A program made the translations under genes and the position numbers. Below are positions 21,557 to 29,101 of a stretch of 50,557 nucleotides of DNA, piece after piece (position 1 is the first letter of the stretch; the number at the start of each line of letters is the position of its first letter). The notes beneath the pieces were generated by a model. That model did not search any database. It saw only the letters and a list, made by a program, of their open reading frames with translations, and was not told where the DNA came from. Location of the stretch: positions 1-50,557 of the forward strand of contig NZ_JAGFXZ010000025.1 in assembly GCF_019038395.1 (NCBI RefSeq). Reading direction: 5' to 3'. This DNA is from Acinetobacter sp. BY419. Lineage in GTDB: Bacteria > Pseudomonadota > Gammaproteobacteria > Pseudomonadales > Moraxellaceae.

Positions 21557-22396
21557 TTAGCGTGCATTTAACACGCATTTCTGGGTTTGGGCTGCTAATT
21601 GCTGCCAGGCTTGCACAAAGTCCCCTGCCCCGCTCATGCTTTCATCGACATGCTGGAATACTACCGGATTAAGTTTACGGTACTGATTTTTACTGGCATG
21701 ACCTTCGGCCAACAGACACATTTTGCGCTGTGGACGATGATCCTGTAAAAACTTGATTTGGGCCACAGTGGGCGAGACATGCGGATCATCTGTTAGCGCT
21801 CCCATGAACTTTAAATTTAATGGGCGTTCCAGATACTGGTAGGCATCGTGATAAGACCAGTAAGGCTTAGCTTTATTAGTGGTGGAACTATAACGCTGGG
21901 CCGTAGCAAACATGTTTTGTGCGAAGTCACGGGCATTTTTCCAGTACAGCTCACGATTCTCTGGTAACTGTTGCGAACGCAGCGCCGCAATAAAGAAGCC
22001 AATACGCACTGCATTATTCGGATCGAGCCAGACATGCGTGTCTACCGTATTTTTTAAGGCCTCGCCACGCGGATTACGCATCGGCAGAGTGGTCAAGATA
22101 CCTGATTCTAAAATAGCGATGCCTTTATTACTCTCATTCAGCACTTTGGCCAGTGGGGCTTCATGTGCCTGACCCAGCCAGATCACCAGTCCTGCATCCT
22201 GAATGATTTTACGATGCGCCGGGGTCAGACTCACATCGTGACCACTTTGATTGGCCAGTAATAATGTCGGCTGTTCCACGCCCTGCGTAATTTTCTTGGC
22301 AATCAGATAGATCGGCTGAGTAGAAACCACCAGACTTTGTGACCAACTGAGTGTGCTGAACAACGCCAGCAGACTTATTGCAAGGAGACGGAACAT
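21557..22396 (-). CDS. znuA: Zinc ABC transporter substrate-binding protein ZnuA
   Basis: Periplasmic zinc-binding protein, 279 residues, with signal peptide MFRLLAISLLALFSTLSWSQ. Metal-ligand histidine regions are recognisable: SGHDVSLTPAHRK, DTHVWLDPNNA and YWSYHDAYQYLE. The long His/Asp-rich loop found in E. coli ZnuA is absent, as in several shorter members. It is divergent from zur-znuC-znuB across a shared Zur box, so the importer is split into two opposed units under one operator. Confidence 0.9.
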   Translation of the reverse strand: MFRLLAISLLALFSTLSWSQSLVVSTQPIYLIAKKITQGVEQPTLLLANQSGHDVSLTPAHRKIIQDAGLVIWLGQAHEAPLAKVLNESNKGIAILESGILTTLPMRNPRGEALKNTVDTHVWLDPNNAVRIGFFIAALRSQQLPENRELYWKNARDFAQNMFATAQRYSSTTNKAKPYWSYHDAYQYLERPLNLKFMGALTDDPHVSPTVAQIKFLQDHRPQRKMCLLAEGHASKNQYRKLNPVVFQHVDESMSGAGDFVQAWQQLAAQTQKCVLNAR

Positions 22397-22433
22397 GAGC
22401 AGAAATCACTTAAGAACGATAAAATCAGGAAGT

Positions 22434-22446
22434 GTTATAATATAAC
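22434..22446. promoter_or_regulatory. Zur box
   Basis: Palindrome GTTATAATATAAC with flanking matches (AGT...AAA), between the divergent znuA and zur genes. It agrees with the known gammaproteobacterial Zur operator pattern TGTTATA-n-TATAACA. It lies 38 bases from the znuA start and about 97 from zur, where it can repress both. Confidence 0.85.
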
Positions 22447-22542
22447 AAAAATACAAAAATACCTATGCCCAATCGAAACTCAGAACGCTTCATGTTAAGA
22501 TTTGAAATCTATTAATTTTCAGTTTCGCACTTGAGGTGAACT

Positions 22543-23040
22543 ATGGGTTCCTGTTCGCACGAACACCACAACGCATTGCACGGCGTGCACGACCATCCGA
22601 ATGTCGCACAACGTCTTGCTGAAGCGGAAAGTCTTTGTGCAGCAAGCGGCGCACGCCTTACGCCTTTGCGTAAAGAAGTGCTGGAACTCATTCTGAATGC
22701 GAATGGCCCAATGGGTGCCTATGATTTGCTGGCAAAAATGAAAAATGCCAGTGATCGTCCTGCGGCACCACCAACGGTATATCGGACTCTGGATTTTTTA
22801 CTAAGCAAAGGTCTGATTCATCGCCTGACTTCGATCAATGCCTATATTCCCTGCTGTCATCCACGCGAGGGTCATCAGGCGGCTTTTTTAATCTGTACCG
22901 AATGTAAAGCAGTCAAAGAAGCCTCGGCTCAGAGCCTCCTTGATCAACTTGATGCATTGTCAAGTTCGGACGACTTCACTGCACATCACAGCATTATCGA
23001 AATTTCAGGAATCTGTCAGCAGTGCCGCAACAAAGCTTAA
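22543..23040 (+). CDS. zur: Zinc uptake regulator Zur (Fur family)
   Basis: 165 residues. A winged helix (about 40-105) with PTVYRTLDFLLSKGLIHRL is followed by a dimerisation domain carrying two CxxC pairs (CTEC and CQQC) for structural zinc and the HHS regulatory ligand region. The N-terminus is unusually rich in His and Cys (SCSHEHHNALHGVHDH). Zinc-bound Zur would repress its own operon and znuA through the palindrome upstream. It overlaps znuC by 19 bases. Confidence 0.94.
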   Translation: MGSCSHEHHNALHGVHDHPNVAQRLAEAESLCAASGARLTPLRKEVLELILNANGPMGAYDLLAKMKNASDRPAAPPTVYRTLDFLLSKGLIHRLTSINAYIPCCHPREGHQAAFLICTECKAVKEASAQSLLDQLDALSSSDDFTAHHSIIEISGICQQCRNKA

Positions 23041-23804
23041 GTGCCTCTCCCCTGATTCAGCTCTCCAAGATCTGGGTCAACATCGATGAGCGCGACATCT
23101 TAAAAGCCATTGATTTCTCGCTACAGGAGAAAGAAATTGTCACGCTGATTGGCCCCAACGGCGCAGGTAAATCCACCCTTATAAAAGTCATGCTCGGTAT
23201 TTTGAAACCACAATCAGGTGAAATCAAAACTGCGCGCAAACTCAAATTCTCTTATGTGCCACAGAAGTTCAATCCGTCGCATAGCTTACCGCTACGGGTA
23301 AAAGATTTATTAGCACTGGAAAAATGTCCGTCCAAGATTAAAACTGAAATTATTCGTGATACCGGAATTAGCAAACTGCAGGACTCCAAGGTTCAGCAAT
23401 TGTCTGGCGGCGAACGTCAGCGGGTACTACTGGCCCGTGCATTGTTACGCCAGCCGGACATTCTGGTTCTCGATGAACCGATGCAAGGTCTGGATATTCA
23501 ATCCGAAGCTGAACTATATGAATATGTACGCAACTTGCCGGAAAAATATGGCTGTGCCGTACTGATGGTTTCACATGATCTGCAATGGGTAATGCAAGGT
23601 ACGACCCGAGTCGTGTGTCTGAACAAACATATCTGTTGTAGTGGCCTGCCGGAAAGTGTGCAGCAGCATCCAGAATATCAGGCGATATTTGGCACTAACC
23701 GGGTGTTTTATCAGCATCATCATGATCATTGTGCGCATGGTGATTCTGCTACACCCTGCCAGCATGATTCACGCCCCCATATTCACCCCGAGCCGGAAGC
23801 TTAA
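23022..23804 (+). CDS. znuC: Zinc ABC transporter ATP-binding protein ZnuC
   Basis: 260 residues. Walker A is GPNGAGKST, the signature LSGGERQRVLLARALL, Walker B ILVLDEP, and the H-loop SHD. The C-terminus is His-rich (YQHHHDHCAHG ... HDSRPHIHPEPEA), common in zinc-transport ATPases. The start is GTG inside the 3' end of zur, indicating translational coupling; znuB begins three bases after its stop. Confidence 0.95.
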   Translation: MPQQSLSASPLIQLSKIWVNIDERDILKAIDFSLQEKEIVTLIGPNGAGKSTLIKVMLGILKPQSGEIKTARKLKFSYVPQKFNPSHSLPLRVKDLLALEKCPSKIKTEIIRDTGISKLQDSKVQQLSGGERQRVLLARALLRQPDILVLDEPMQGLDIQSEAELYEYVRNLPEKYGCAVLMVSHDLQWVMQGTTRVVCLNKHICCSGLPESVQQHPEYQAIFGTNRVFYQHHHDHCAHGDSATPCQHDSRPHIHPEPEA

Positions 23805-23807
23805 ACC

Positions 23808-24608
23808 ATGATGGATTGGTTACAACTCCTTTTACCTGCATGGATCATGGGTACGCTATTGGTATTTCTGACGGCACCGCTGGGCTGTCTCATGCTCTGG
23901 CGGCGTATGTCATTTTTTGCCGACACCATGGCACACGGTACTTTACTTGGTGTGGCCATTGCAGGCGCCTTAAGTTTACCGCTGTGGATGGGCGTCACCT
24001 TTATTGCTTTATTATTGGTGGGAATTTTATGGGTACTGCACGACCCGCGCTTACCCAATGATGCCTTGCTTGCGCTATGTTCAGCGACCCTGCTCTGCTC
24101 AGGATTGTTATTTATTCAGCATTTACCAAGTTTAAGACCTGAACTGCTCAGCTATTTATTTGGTGATTTACTCACGATTTCCTGGACCGACTTACCGACT
24201 TTCACCATTGTGATTATTCTGGCTTTAGCCGTCCTGTATAAGAGCTGGCAGGCGCAGATTCAAATCGCAATTGATCCGGATATGGCAGTCAGTGAAGGTG
24301 TAAATGCCAAATGGCAGCGCCTGATCTTCATGTTGTTATTGGCACTATTTACCGTGCTTGCCCTGAAAGCAGTGGGTTCACTATTAATGGGAGCCTTACT
24401 GGTGATCCCGGCCTTGACGGCACGACTGCTGGCACACTCCCCAAAACAGATGGTGATCTGGGCTTTTGTGATTGCACAAATTGGCGTAACTGTCGGCTTG
24501 TGGTCAAGTGCAGGCCTCAATACGTCAACTGGCTTAACTATTGTGCTGACCATGGCAGTTTTATTTGCCGTGATATTTATCCTACAGAAATTTAAGAAAT
24601 TGAGTTAA
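23808..24608 (+). CDS. znuB: Zinc ABC transporter permease ZnuB
   Basis: 266 residues, about eight membrane helices of the ABC-3 family; conserved PLGCLMLWRRMSFFADTMAHGTLLGVA near the N-terminus and GSLLMGALLVIPALTARLLA in the second half. Tightly packed after znuC and three bases before the DUF523 gene. Confidence 0.95.
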   Translation: MMDWLQLLLPAWIMGTLLVFLTAPLGCLMLWRRMSFFADTMAHGTLLGVAIAGALSLPLWMGVTFIALLLVGILWVLHDPRLPNDALLALCSATLLCSGLLFIQHLPSLRPELLSYLFGDLLTISWTDLPTFTIVIILALAVLYKSWQAQIQIAIDPDMAVSEGVNAKWQRLIFMLLLALFTVLALKAVGSLLMGALLVIPALTARLLAHSPKQMVIWAFVIAQIGVTVGLWSSAGLNTSTGLTIVLTMAVLFAVIFILQKFKKLS

Positions 24609-24611
24609 GTC

Positions 24612-25082
24612 ATGACGAGTGAACGATACTTTATCAGTGCCTGTTTACTCGGTCAAAAAGTTCGATACGATGGCAGGGATTGCGTAGTCAAAGAACTACT
24701 GGAAAATTTAATTCCAAATCAATATATCAGTCTCTGTCCTGAAGTATCAGGCGGACTGTCTATTCCTCGCCTACCCGCTGAAATTCAAGATGGTTCAGGT
24801 TCAGAGGTACTTCTAAAAAAAGCATTGGTCATCAATATACTCGAAAACGATGTTTCTGAACCTTTTATACAAGGTGCATATCAAGCTTTAAAAGTTGCTC
24901 AAGACTTTCAAGCAACGCACGCCATTTTAAAAGTCAAAAGCCCCTCGTGTGGCAGTGGCTTAATTTATGATGGCTCATTTTTAGGACATCAAATTCAGGG
25001 TGATGGTGTTACCGCTGTATTATTTAAACAACATGGCATTATTGTGATGACGGAAGATGAATTCTTAAAGACTATTTTTTAA
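24612..25082 (+). CDS. DUF523 family protein
   Basis: 156 residues. Conserved cysteine motifs mark the family: SACLLGQKVRYDG (about 8-20), SLCPEVSGGLSIPRLP (about 40-55) and KVKSPSCGSG (about 113-122). Function unknown; the invariant cysteines suggest metal or cluster binding. Only three bases separate it from znuB, so it is probably transcribed with zur-znuC-znuB. Whether it takes part in zinc homeostasis is untested. Confidence 0.85.
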   Translation: MTSERYFISACLLGQKVRYDGRDCVVKELLENLIPNQYISLCPEVSGGLSIPRLPAEIQDGSGSEVLLKKALVINILENDVSEPFIQGAYQALKVAQDFQATHAILKVKSPSCGSGLIYDGSFLGHQIQGDGVTAVLFKQHGIIVMTEDEFLKTIF

Positions 25083-25311
25083 TTTATAAAATCGAAATTC
25101 GGGATTAAACAGTCCAATTAAAAATAAAATGCTAAAAGCAATCCAAAAGAATCATGATGACCTGATCTTTCGTCCACTCTTCTGATTGGGATGTACTAAA
25201 TATAAACCATGTTTTCCAGCCCTGAATATATGCTGCCCCACCCCAAGAGATAATCCACTTGGTCACGATGCAGTGTAAAACATAGATAACGATCCATAAC
25301 GGCGTTGACAT
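25065..25311 (-). pseudogene. Small two-helix membrane protein gene, frameshifted
   Basis: On the minus strand an ATG at 25311 opens a 59-residue frame (MSTPLWIVIYVLHC ... KDQVIMILLDCF) that stops early. Dropping one base from the four-T run (plus-strand A run 25145-25148) joins it to a second frame reading ILWIAFSILFLIGLF NPEFRFYKLKNSL, stop at 25065, which completes a second hydrophobic helix and gives 81 residues. The end overlaps the last codons of the convergent DUF523 gene. Either a recent one-base insertion, a sequencing error in a homopolymer, or a gene that is still read through by slippage. Family unknown. Confidence 0.5.
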
Positions 25312-25404
25312 GATGCTTTGCTTAGTGTTGTTTTCATGTTGTCAAATTAGATGAAATAGGCTTAAAGATTAATAAATAACCTCTTTAAATTTATTCAAGT
25401 ATTA

Positions 25405-26031
25405 TTACTGATGTACCAAACTCAGTAAAAATGCAGCTCCTGCAAATAAGCCTGCAAAAGTACGGTTCATGACTTTTTGTTGTTTTGGCGATCTTAGCAG
25501 TCTTAAAACTTTAGCAGCCAGTCCGGTATAACCGGCCATGACGATCAGATCAATCGTGACCATCGTTGCAGCCATCATCAGATATTGAATCCATTGCGGT
25601 TTGGATAAGTCCAGAAACTGTGGCAAGACAGCCAGTAAAAATACGATGGCTTTGGGATTACTCATATTGACCAGGAAACCATGCAATACCAGTTTTCCTG
25701 CCGATTTACGCGCCAATTCATGTTTAATTTCGATGGATTGTGCGGGTGCTTTCCACTGCAAGGTAGCCAAATACAATAAATAGCCGACACCAAACCATTT
25801 CACTGCTAAAAATGCCCATGGCGTTGTTGAAAAAAGCACTCCCACTCCGGCTGCCACCACTGCGATCTGCACCAGTAATGCCAATTGCAGACCCAGTGCA
25901 TTCCAGTAGCCATGCCGAAAACCATAATTCAGACCACTCGACATGGAGGCAATTGCCCCAGCGCCCGGCGACACACTAATCACCCAGCAGGCCAGCATAT
26001 AGGCAAACCACATTTGATAGGACATGGACAT
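25405..26031 (-). CDS. LysE/RhtB-family amino-acid exporter
   Basis: 208 residues, six hydrophobic helices. The family motif is SVSPGAGAIASMSSGLNYGFRHGYWNALGLQLALL near the N-terminus, followed by the NPKAIVFLLAVLPQF segment in the middle. Members export amino acids such as threonine, homoserine or lysine; the substrate here cannot be assigned. Two ATGs (26031 and 26025) are possible starts. Confidence 0.9.
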   Translation of the reverse strand: MSMSYQMWFAYMLACWVISVSPGAGAIASMSSGLNYGFRHGYWNALGLQLALLVQIAVVAAGVGVLFSTTPWAFLAVKWFGVGYLLYLATLQWKAPAQSIEIKHELARKSAGKLVLHGFLVNMSNPKAIVFLLAVLPQFLDLSKPQWIQYLMMAATMVTIDLIVMAGYTGLAAKVLRLLRSPKQQKVMNRTFAGLFAGAAFLLSLVHQ

Positions 26032-26186
26032 TTAACTCAGCAGAACTTATCCAATTTTATATGAATTTTCCAATAAAATCAGGCTAAAAACTTGCTTAAA
26101 CATAAGGTATCGCACTATTCACTCTGCATAGCTTCAGGCACAATATGTTTATTAAATAACAGAATCTATTCTTACAGGAGCCATGA

Positions 26187-27107
26187 ATGACAGCCCAATC
26201 GGTAATCTTGCCCCTTCCTTCAGATCATGCTCGCTTTATTGTTTTACGTCTTAAAGATTTGAGTATTGAAAAATTAAAAGAACAACTCGAACATCTTTTT
26301 ACGTCTCGTGATCGTCTGATTACCCAGCATCCTCAAGCACAAATTAAAACAGCTGTGGCTTTTGGCCCTGAGCTTTGGTCAAGACTTTATTCACAAAGCC
26401 CGACAGGCTTTAAACAGCTTGAACCCATTCAAGGTTCATTTGAAATGCCGGTTGTTCCTGCAGATGTGTTAATTCATATTGCCAGTGCCCGTACTGATAT
26501 CTGTTTTGCGCTCAGCCAGGCGTTTTTTGAAGGCATTCAGGAGCAGGTTGAAGTTCTAGATGAACGGATTTGCTTCCGTTATTTTGATGGTCGTGACATT
26601 ACCGGTTTTATTGATGGAACTGAAAATCCGCAATTCCCGGATGACCGTGCTGAGGTGGCCTTACTCGGTGAAGATGCCGGCATTTTCCAAGATGGTTCAT
26701 TTATTTTTGCACAGCGTTATGCGCATAACCTGGAAAAATGGAAGAAGCTAAAAGTTGATACTCAGGAACAGGTTATGGGTCGTACCAAGCTTGAATCGAT
26801 TGAACTGGATGATGAGGTCAAACCAGCAAATGCACACGTGGCGCGAACTGTAGTGGAAGATGAAGAAGGCGAAGAAATGGAAATTCTGCGTCATTCTCTA
26901 CCTTATGGGGATGGGCGTGGTGACCAAGGTCTATTCTTTATTGCCTATACCAAAGACCTTACTATTATTGACGCTATGTTAGAACGTATGTTTGGTACCT
27001 CTGGCGATGGGATTCATGACCGTCTATTGCATTTCGTAACACCTCTGGATGGTGCCTATTACTTTGCGCCAAGTGAGGAATTGCTGGAAGAGATTTTGGA
27101 AGGATAA
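26187..27107 (+). CDS. DyP-type heme peroxidase (YfeX-like)
   Basis: 306 residues. The signature GFIDGTENP contains the distal Asp143. H217 in NAHVART is the expected proximal heme ligand and R235 in LRHSLPYG the distal arginine, positions close to those of E. coli YfeX. No signal peptide, so cytoplasmic. Oxidises dyes and porphyrinogens using hydrogen peroxide; the physiological substrate is unknown. AGGAG precedes the start. Single-gene unit with a terminator behind. Confidence 0.92.
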   Translation: MTAQSVILPLPSDHARFIVLRLKDLSIEKLKEQLEHLFTSRDRLITQHPQAQIKTAVAFGPELWSRLYSQSPTGFKQLEPIQGSFEMPVVPADVLIHIASARTDICFALSQAFFEGIQEQVEVLDERICFRYFDGRDITGFIDGTENPQFPDDRAEVALLGEDAGIFQDGSFIFAQRYAHNLEKWKKLKVDTQEQVMGRTKLESIELDDEVKPANAHVARTVVEDEEGEEMEILRHSLPYGDGRGDQGLFFIAYTKDLTIIDAMLERMFGTSGDGIHDRLLHFVTPLDGAYYFAPSEELLEEILEG

Positions 27108-27113
27108 AATAAA

Positions 27114-27146
27114 AAAGCAGCTATTTTCTAGCTGCTTTCTATTTTT
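27114..27146. terminator. Bidirectional terminator
   Basis: A 10-base perfect stem AAAGCAGCTA / TAGCTGCTTT with loop TTTTC, A run before and T-rich tail after, between the convergent peroxidase and LprI-like genes. Confidence 0.85.
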
Positions 27147-27150
27147 TAAA

Positions 27151-27549
27151 TTATTTATAATTTTTTATAAATTTAACTCTTTTATAATTTTCTTGAGCAT
27201 AACAATCTATTAAATAAATCGGTGCTTCACGCCCCCCCTCTGCAGCTGTATATTCAGAAGCGCATTTATTTTTTCTATTCTTTAACCATAATCTCTGACT
27301 TACTAGTAATCTTTCTTTTTTAATTCCTTTTAATATTTTCATTCTTTTTTTATATTCTATATTTAATTTCTTATCTGACTCTAAATAACTTCTTGAAACA
27401 CAATACATTAAATCTTCTTGCATAGGGCTTCCTTCTTTACACTGTATTTTCAAGGCATCCTTATACAAAAATTCTTCAGGTGAAACTGCATAAGAATTTA
27501 AAGAGATGAACAAAATATTCAGAATAAATAGTTTACTTATAGCATTCAC
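27151..27549 (-). CDS. LprI/DUF1311-family periplasmic protein, likely T6SS immunity
   Basis: 132 residues with a signal peptide cut after about SYA (residue 22). The mature part has the DUF1311/LprI pattern: MQEDLMYCVSRSYLESDKKLNIEYKKRM ... VSQRLWLKNRKNKC, with four cysteines able to form two disulfides. LprI of Mycobacterium is a lysozyme inhibitor. The gene overlaps the 3' end of the muramidase effector gene by 17 bases and starts with GTG, preceded by AAGGA at seven bases. Position, export and inhibitor-like fold make it the probable immunity protein against the adjacent effector; this role is inferred. Confidence 0.8.
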   Translation of the reverse strand: MNAISKLFILNILFISLNSYAVSPEEFLYKDALKIQCKEGSPMQEDLMYCVSRSYLESDKKLNIEYKKRMKILKGIKKERLLVSQRLWLKNRKNKCASEYTAAEGGREAPIYLIDCYAQENYKRVKFIKNYK

Positions 27550-29101
27550 ATTTTAATCCTTTTTCAAAAATTTTTGCTTCATCTTCCCGTCTAGCCTGTA
27601 ACCCCCTATTAGCTTTTGTAGTCCATAGTCGTTTCATACTTCTTAGCAATGAAGGAACTTTTTTTCCATTATTTTTAAGATCATTTTGAATTTCTTTCAT
27701 TTCTTTACGACGATCTCCTTTTAAACCTATATATCTATTATACACAAGAGATAAAATAGCTCCTTGGCAATGAGGATGATATTTTAAAATATCTCGATAA
27801 ATTTTTAATGTATCTTCCGCATACCTTTTTTTTACTATCATTACCATCTGGTAAGCTTTATCTTTATTTATAATAATATCAGACAGGCTATTTACTAATG
27901 TTTGTGCTGCCAAACCTTTTTTCCCTTGAGCTTTTAATAAACGTTGAATTTGACTCGAAGTATAATAAGAAGCTAAATCTTTTTTAATTTGTTCTATATT
28001 TTGATGACCCAAATCGTAACCATATCCTAATGTAACACCGCTTTTACCATCTTTTCCCTTACTAGGTACATAAGGCTTAGATTCGTATTTCTCCCATTTT
28101 AAAATTGAATCAAGAGATTCTTTTGAAATAACCATTGCTCCTAAAGAAGTTTCAAATGTATATGTTTCTACAATACATTCTGCTTTACAAAATTCTTTTA
28201 TATTCTTATCTAGGGTCGGTTTATTTTGTTTAGTACTATCATTAATTATATCTACATCTAATTCTAATTTTAGGGCATTTCCTTTTATTTTTTTAGCTAG
28301 ATAATTTTCAGATTTTAAAGGTGTCCCATCTGGTTTAAATACTGTGAGCTGAATTTTCTCTCCAATTATACTTTGAAATGAGAATTTTCCATTAGAAGTT
28401 TTTATAATCTCCTTTCGGTCACTTTCTAAATAGAATATTTCAACTTTAGTATTTTCAATAATATAATTATTCCCCTCTCTGTCTACAATCTGTACAGTTG
28501 ATTCACTTTTAAAGCTTTCATAGGGTTCATCTAGTTTAATTATTTTTGGTATTTGAGAGCCATTTTCAGAGTTAATAGACCCTTTCAAAACAGAACCATC
28601 ATTCGAAGTCAAAACTAAAATTTCTATATCCCGATTAGGGGAAGATAAAACTTCTACAATGCCCTGCTCATTTGTATGACGCTCAAATGAACTTTGTTTT
28701 CCTTTAGGGCGAGATTTTACCGGAAAATTTATTAAGATTTTATCTTCACAATCTATAATTTTAAATAAAGTCGTTACTGTTCCTTTTGAATCAGGATGAG
28801 CTTTCTCTTGTTGATATTCCTCTATACTTTTGGGCAAAAATACTTTCACAGGATGTTTTCTAGAAGAAATTATTGATGAATCAATAGTTTTAATAACTAT
28901 ATAATCTTTAACATTCGGTGGCTTTGCTAAAATTTCCACAGTTCGATTTGGTGAACCTTGAAATATAAATAGACCATCTTTATCTGTTTTATTTATGTTT
29001 TCTCTAGATGAACCTTTATAGCGCGATTTTACTTTTAAATTAATGACATATGTTCCTGAAGCATCATAAATTTTTGAGGTTATAGTAACTAAATTGCTCA
29101 T
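27533..29101 (-). CDS. T6SS muramidase effector, pesticin/T4-lysozyme-like
   Basis: 522 residues, no signal peptide. Three tandem beta-rich repeats of about 70-95 residues (about 4-75, 108-178, 200-270; shared patterns IxD, VKSRxKG and SPNRxxEIL in the first two) are followed by a linker and a C-terminal lysozyme-like domain (about 325-520). The domain carries KWEKYES (E337/E340), D351 and T357 in GVTLGYGYDLG, then LSLVYNRYIGLKGDRRKEMKEI and SMKRLW, a pattern of pesticin-type muramidases; E/D/T could be the catalytic triad. ATG at 29101 shares one base with the vgrG stop codon. It is AT-rich like its immunity partner. The likely role is delivery by VgrG into rival cells to cut peptidoglycan. 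Confidence 0.82.
   Translation of the reverse strand: MSNLVTITSKIYDASGTYVINLKVKSRYKGSSRENINKTDKDGLFIFQGSPNRTVEILAKPPNVKDYIVIKTIDSSIISSRKHPVKVFLPKSIEEYQQEKAHPDSKGTVTTLFKIIDCEDKILINFPVKSRPKGKQSSFERHTNEQGIVEVLSSPNRDIEILVLTSNDGSVLKGSINSENGSQIPKIIKLDEPYESFKSESTVQIVDREGNNYIIENTKVEIFYLESDRKEIIKTSNGKFSFQSIIGEKIQLTVFKPDGTPLKSENYLAKKIKGNALKLELDVDIINDSTKQNKPTLDKNIKEFCKAECIVETYTFETSLGAMVISKESLDSILKWEKYESKPYVPSKGKDGKSGVTLGYGYDLGHQNIEQIKKDLASYYTSSQIQRLLKAQGKKGLAAQTLVNSLSDIIINKDKAYQMVMIVKKRYAEDTLKIYRDILKYHPHCQGAILSLVYNRYIGLKGDRRKEMKEIQNDLKNNGKKVPSLLRSMKRLWTTKANRGLQARREDEAKIFEKGLKCECYK

Noticed and set aside
21557..24608. Manganese rather than zinc transporter
   Set aside because: The Zur-type regulator with two CxxC pairs in the same operon and the Zur-like palindrome favour zinc.
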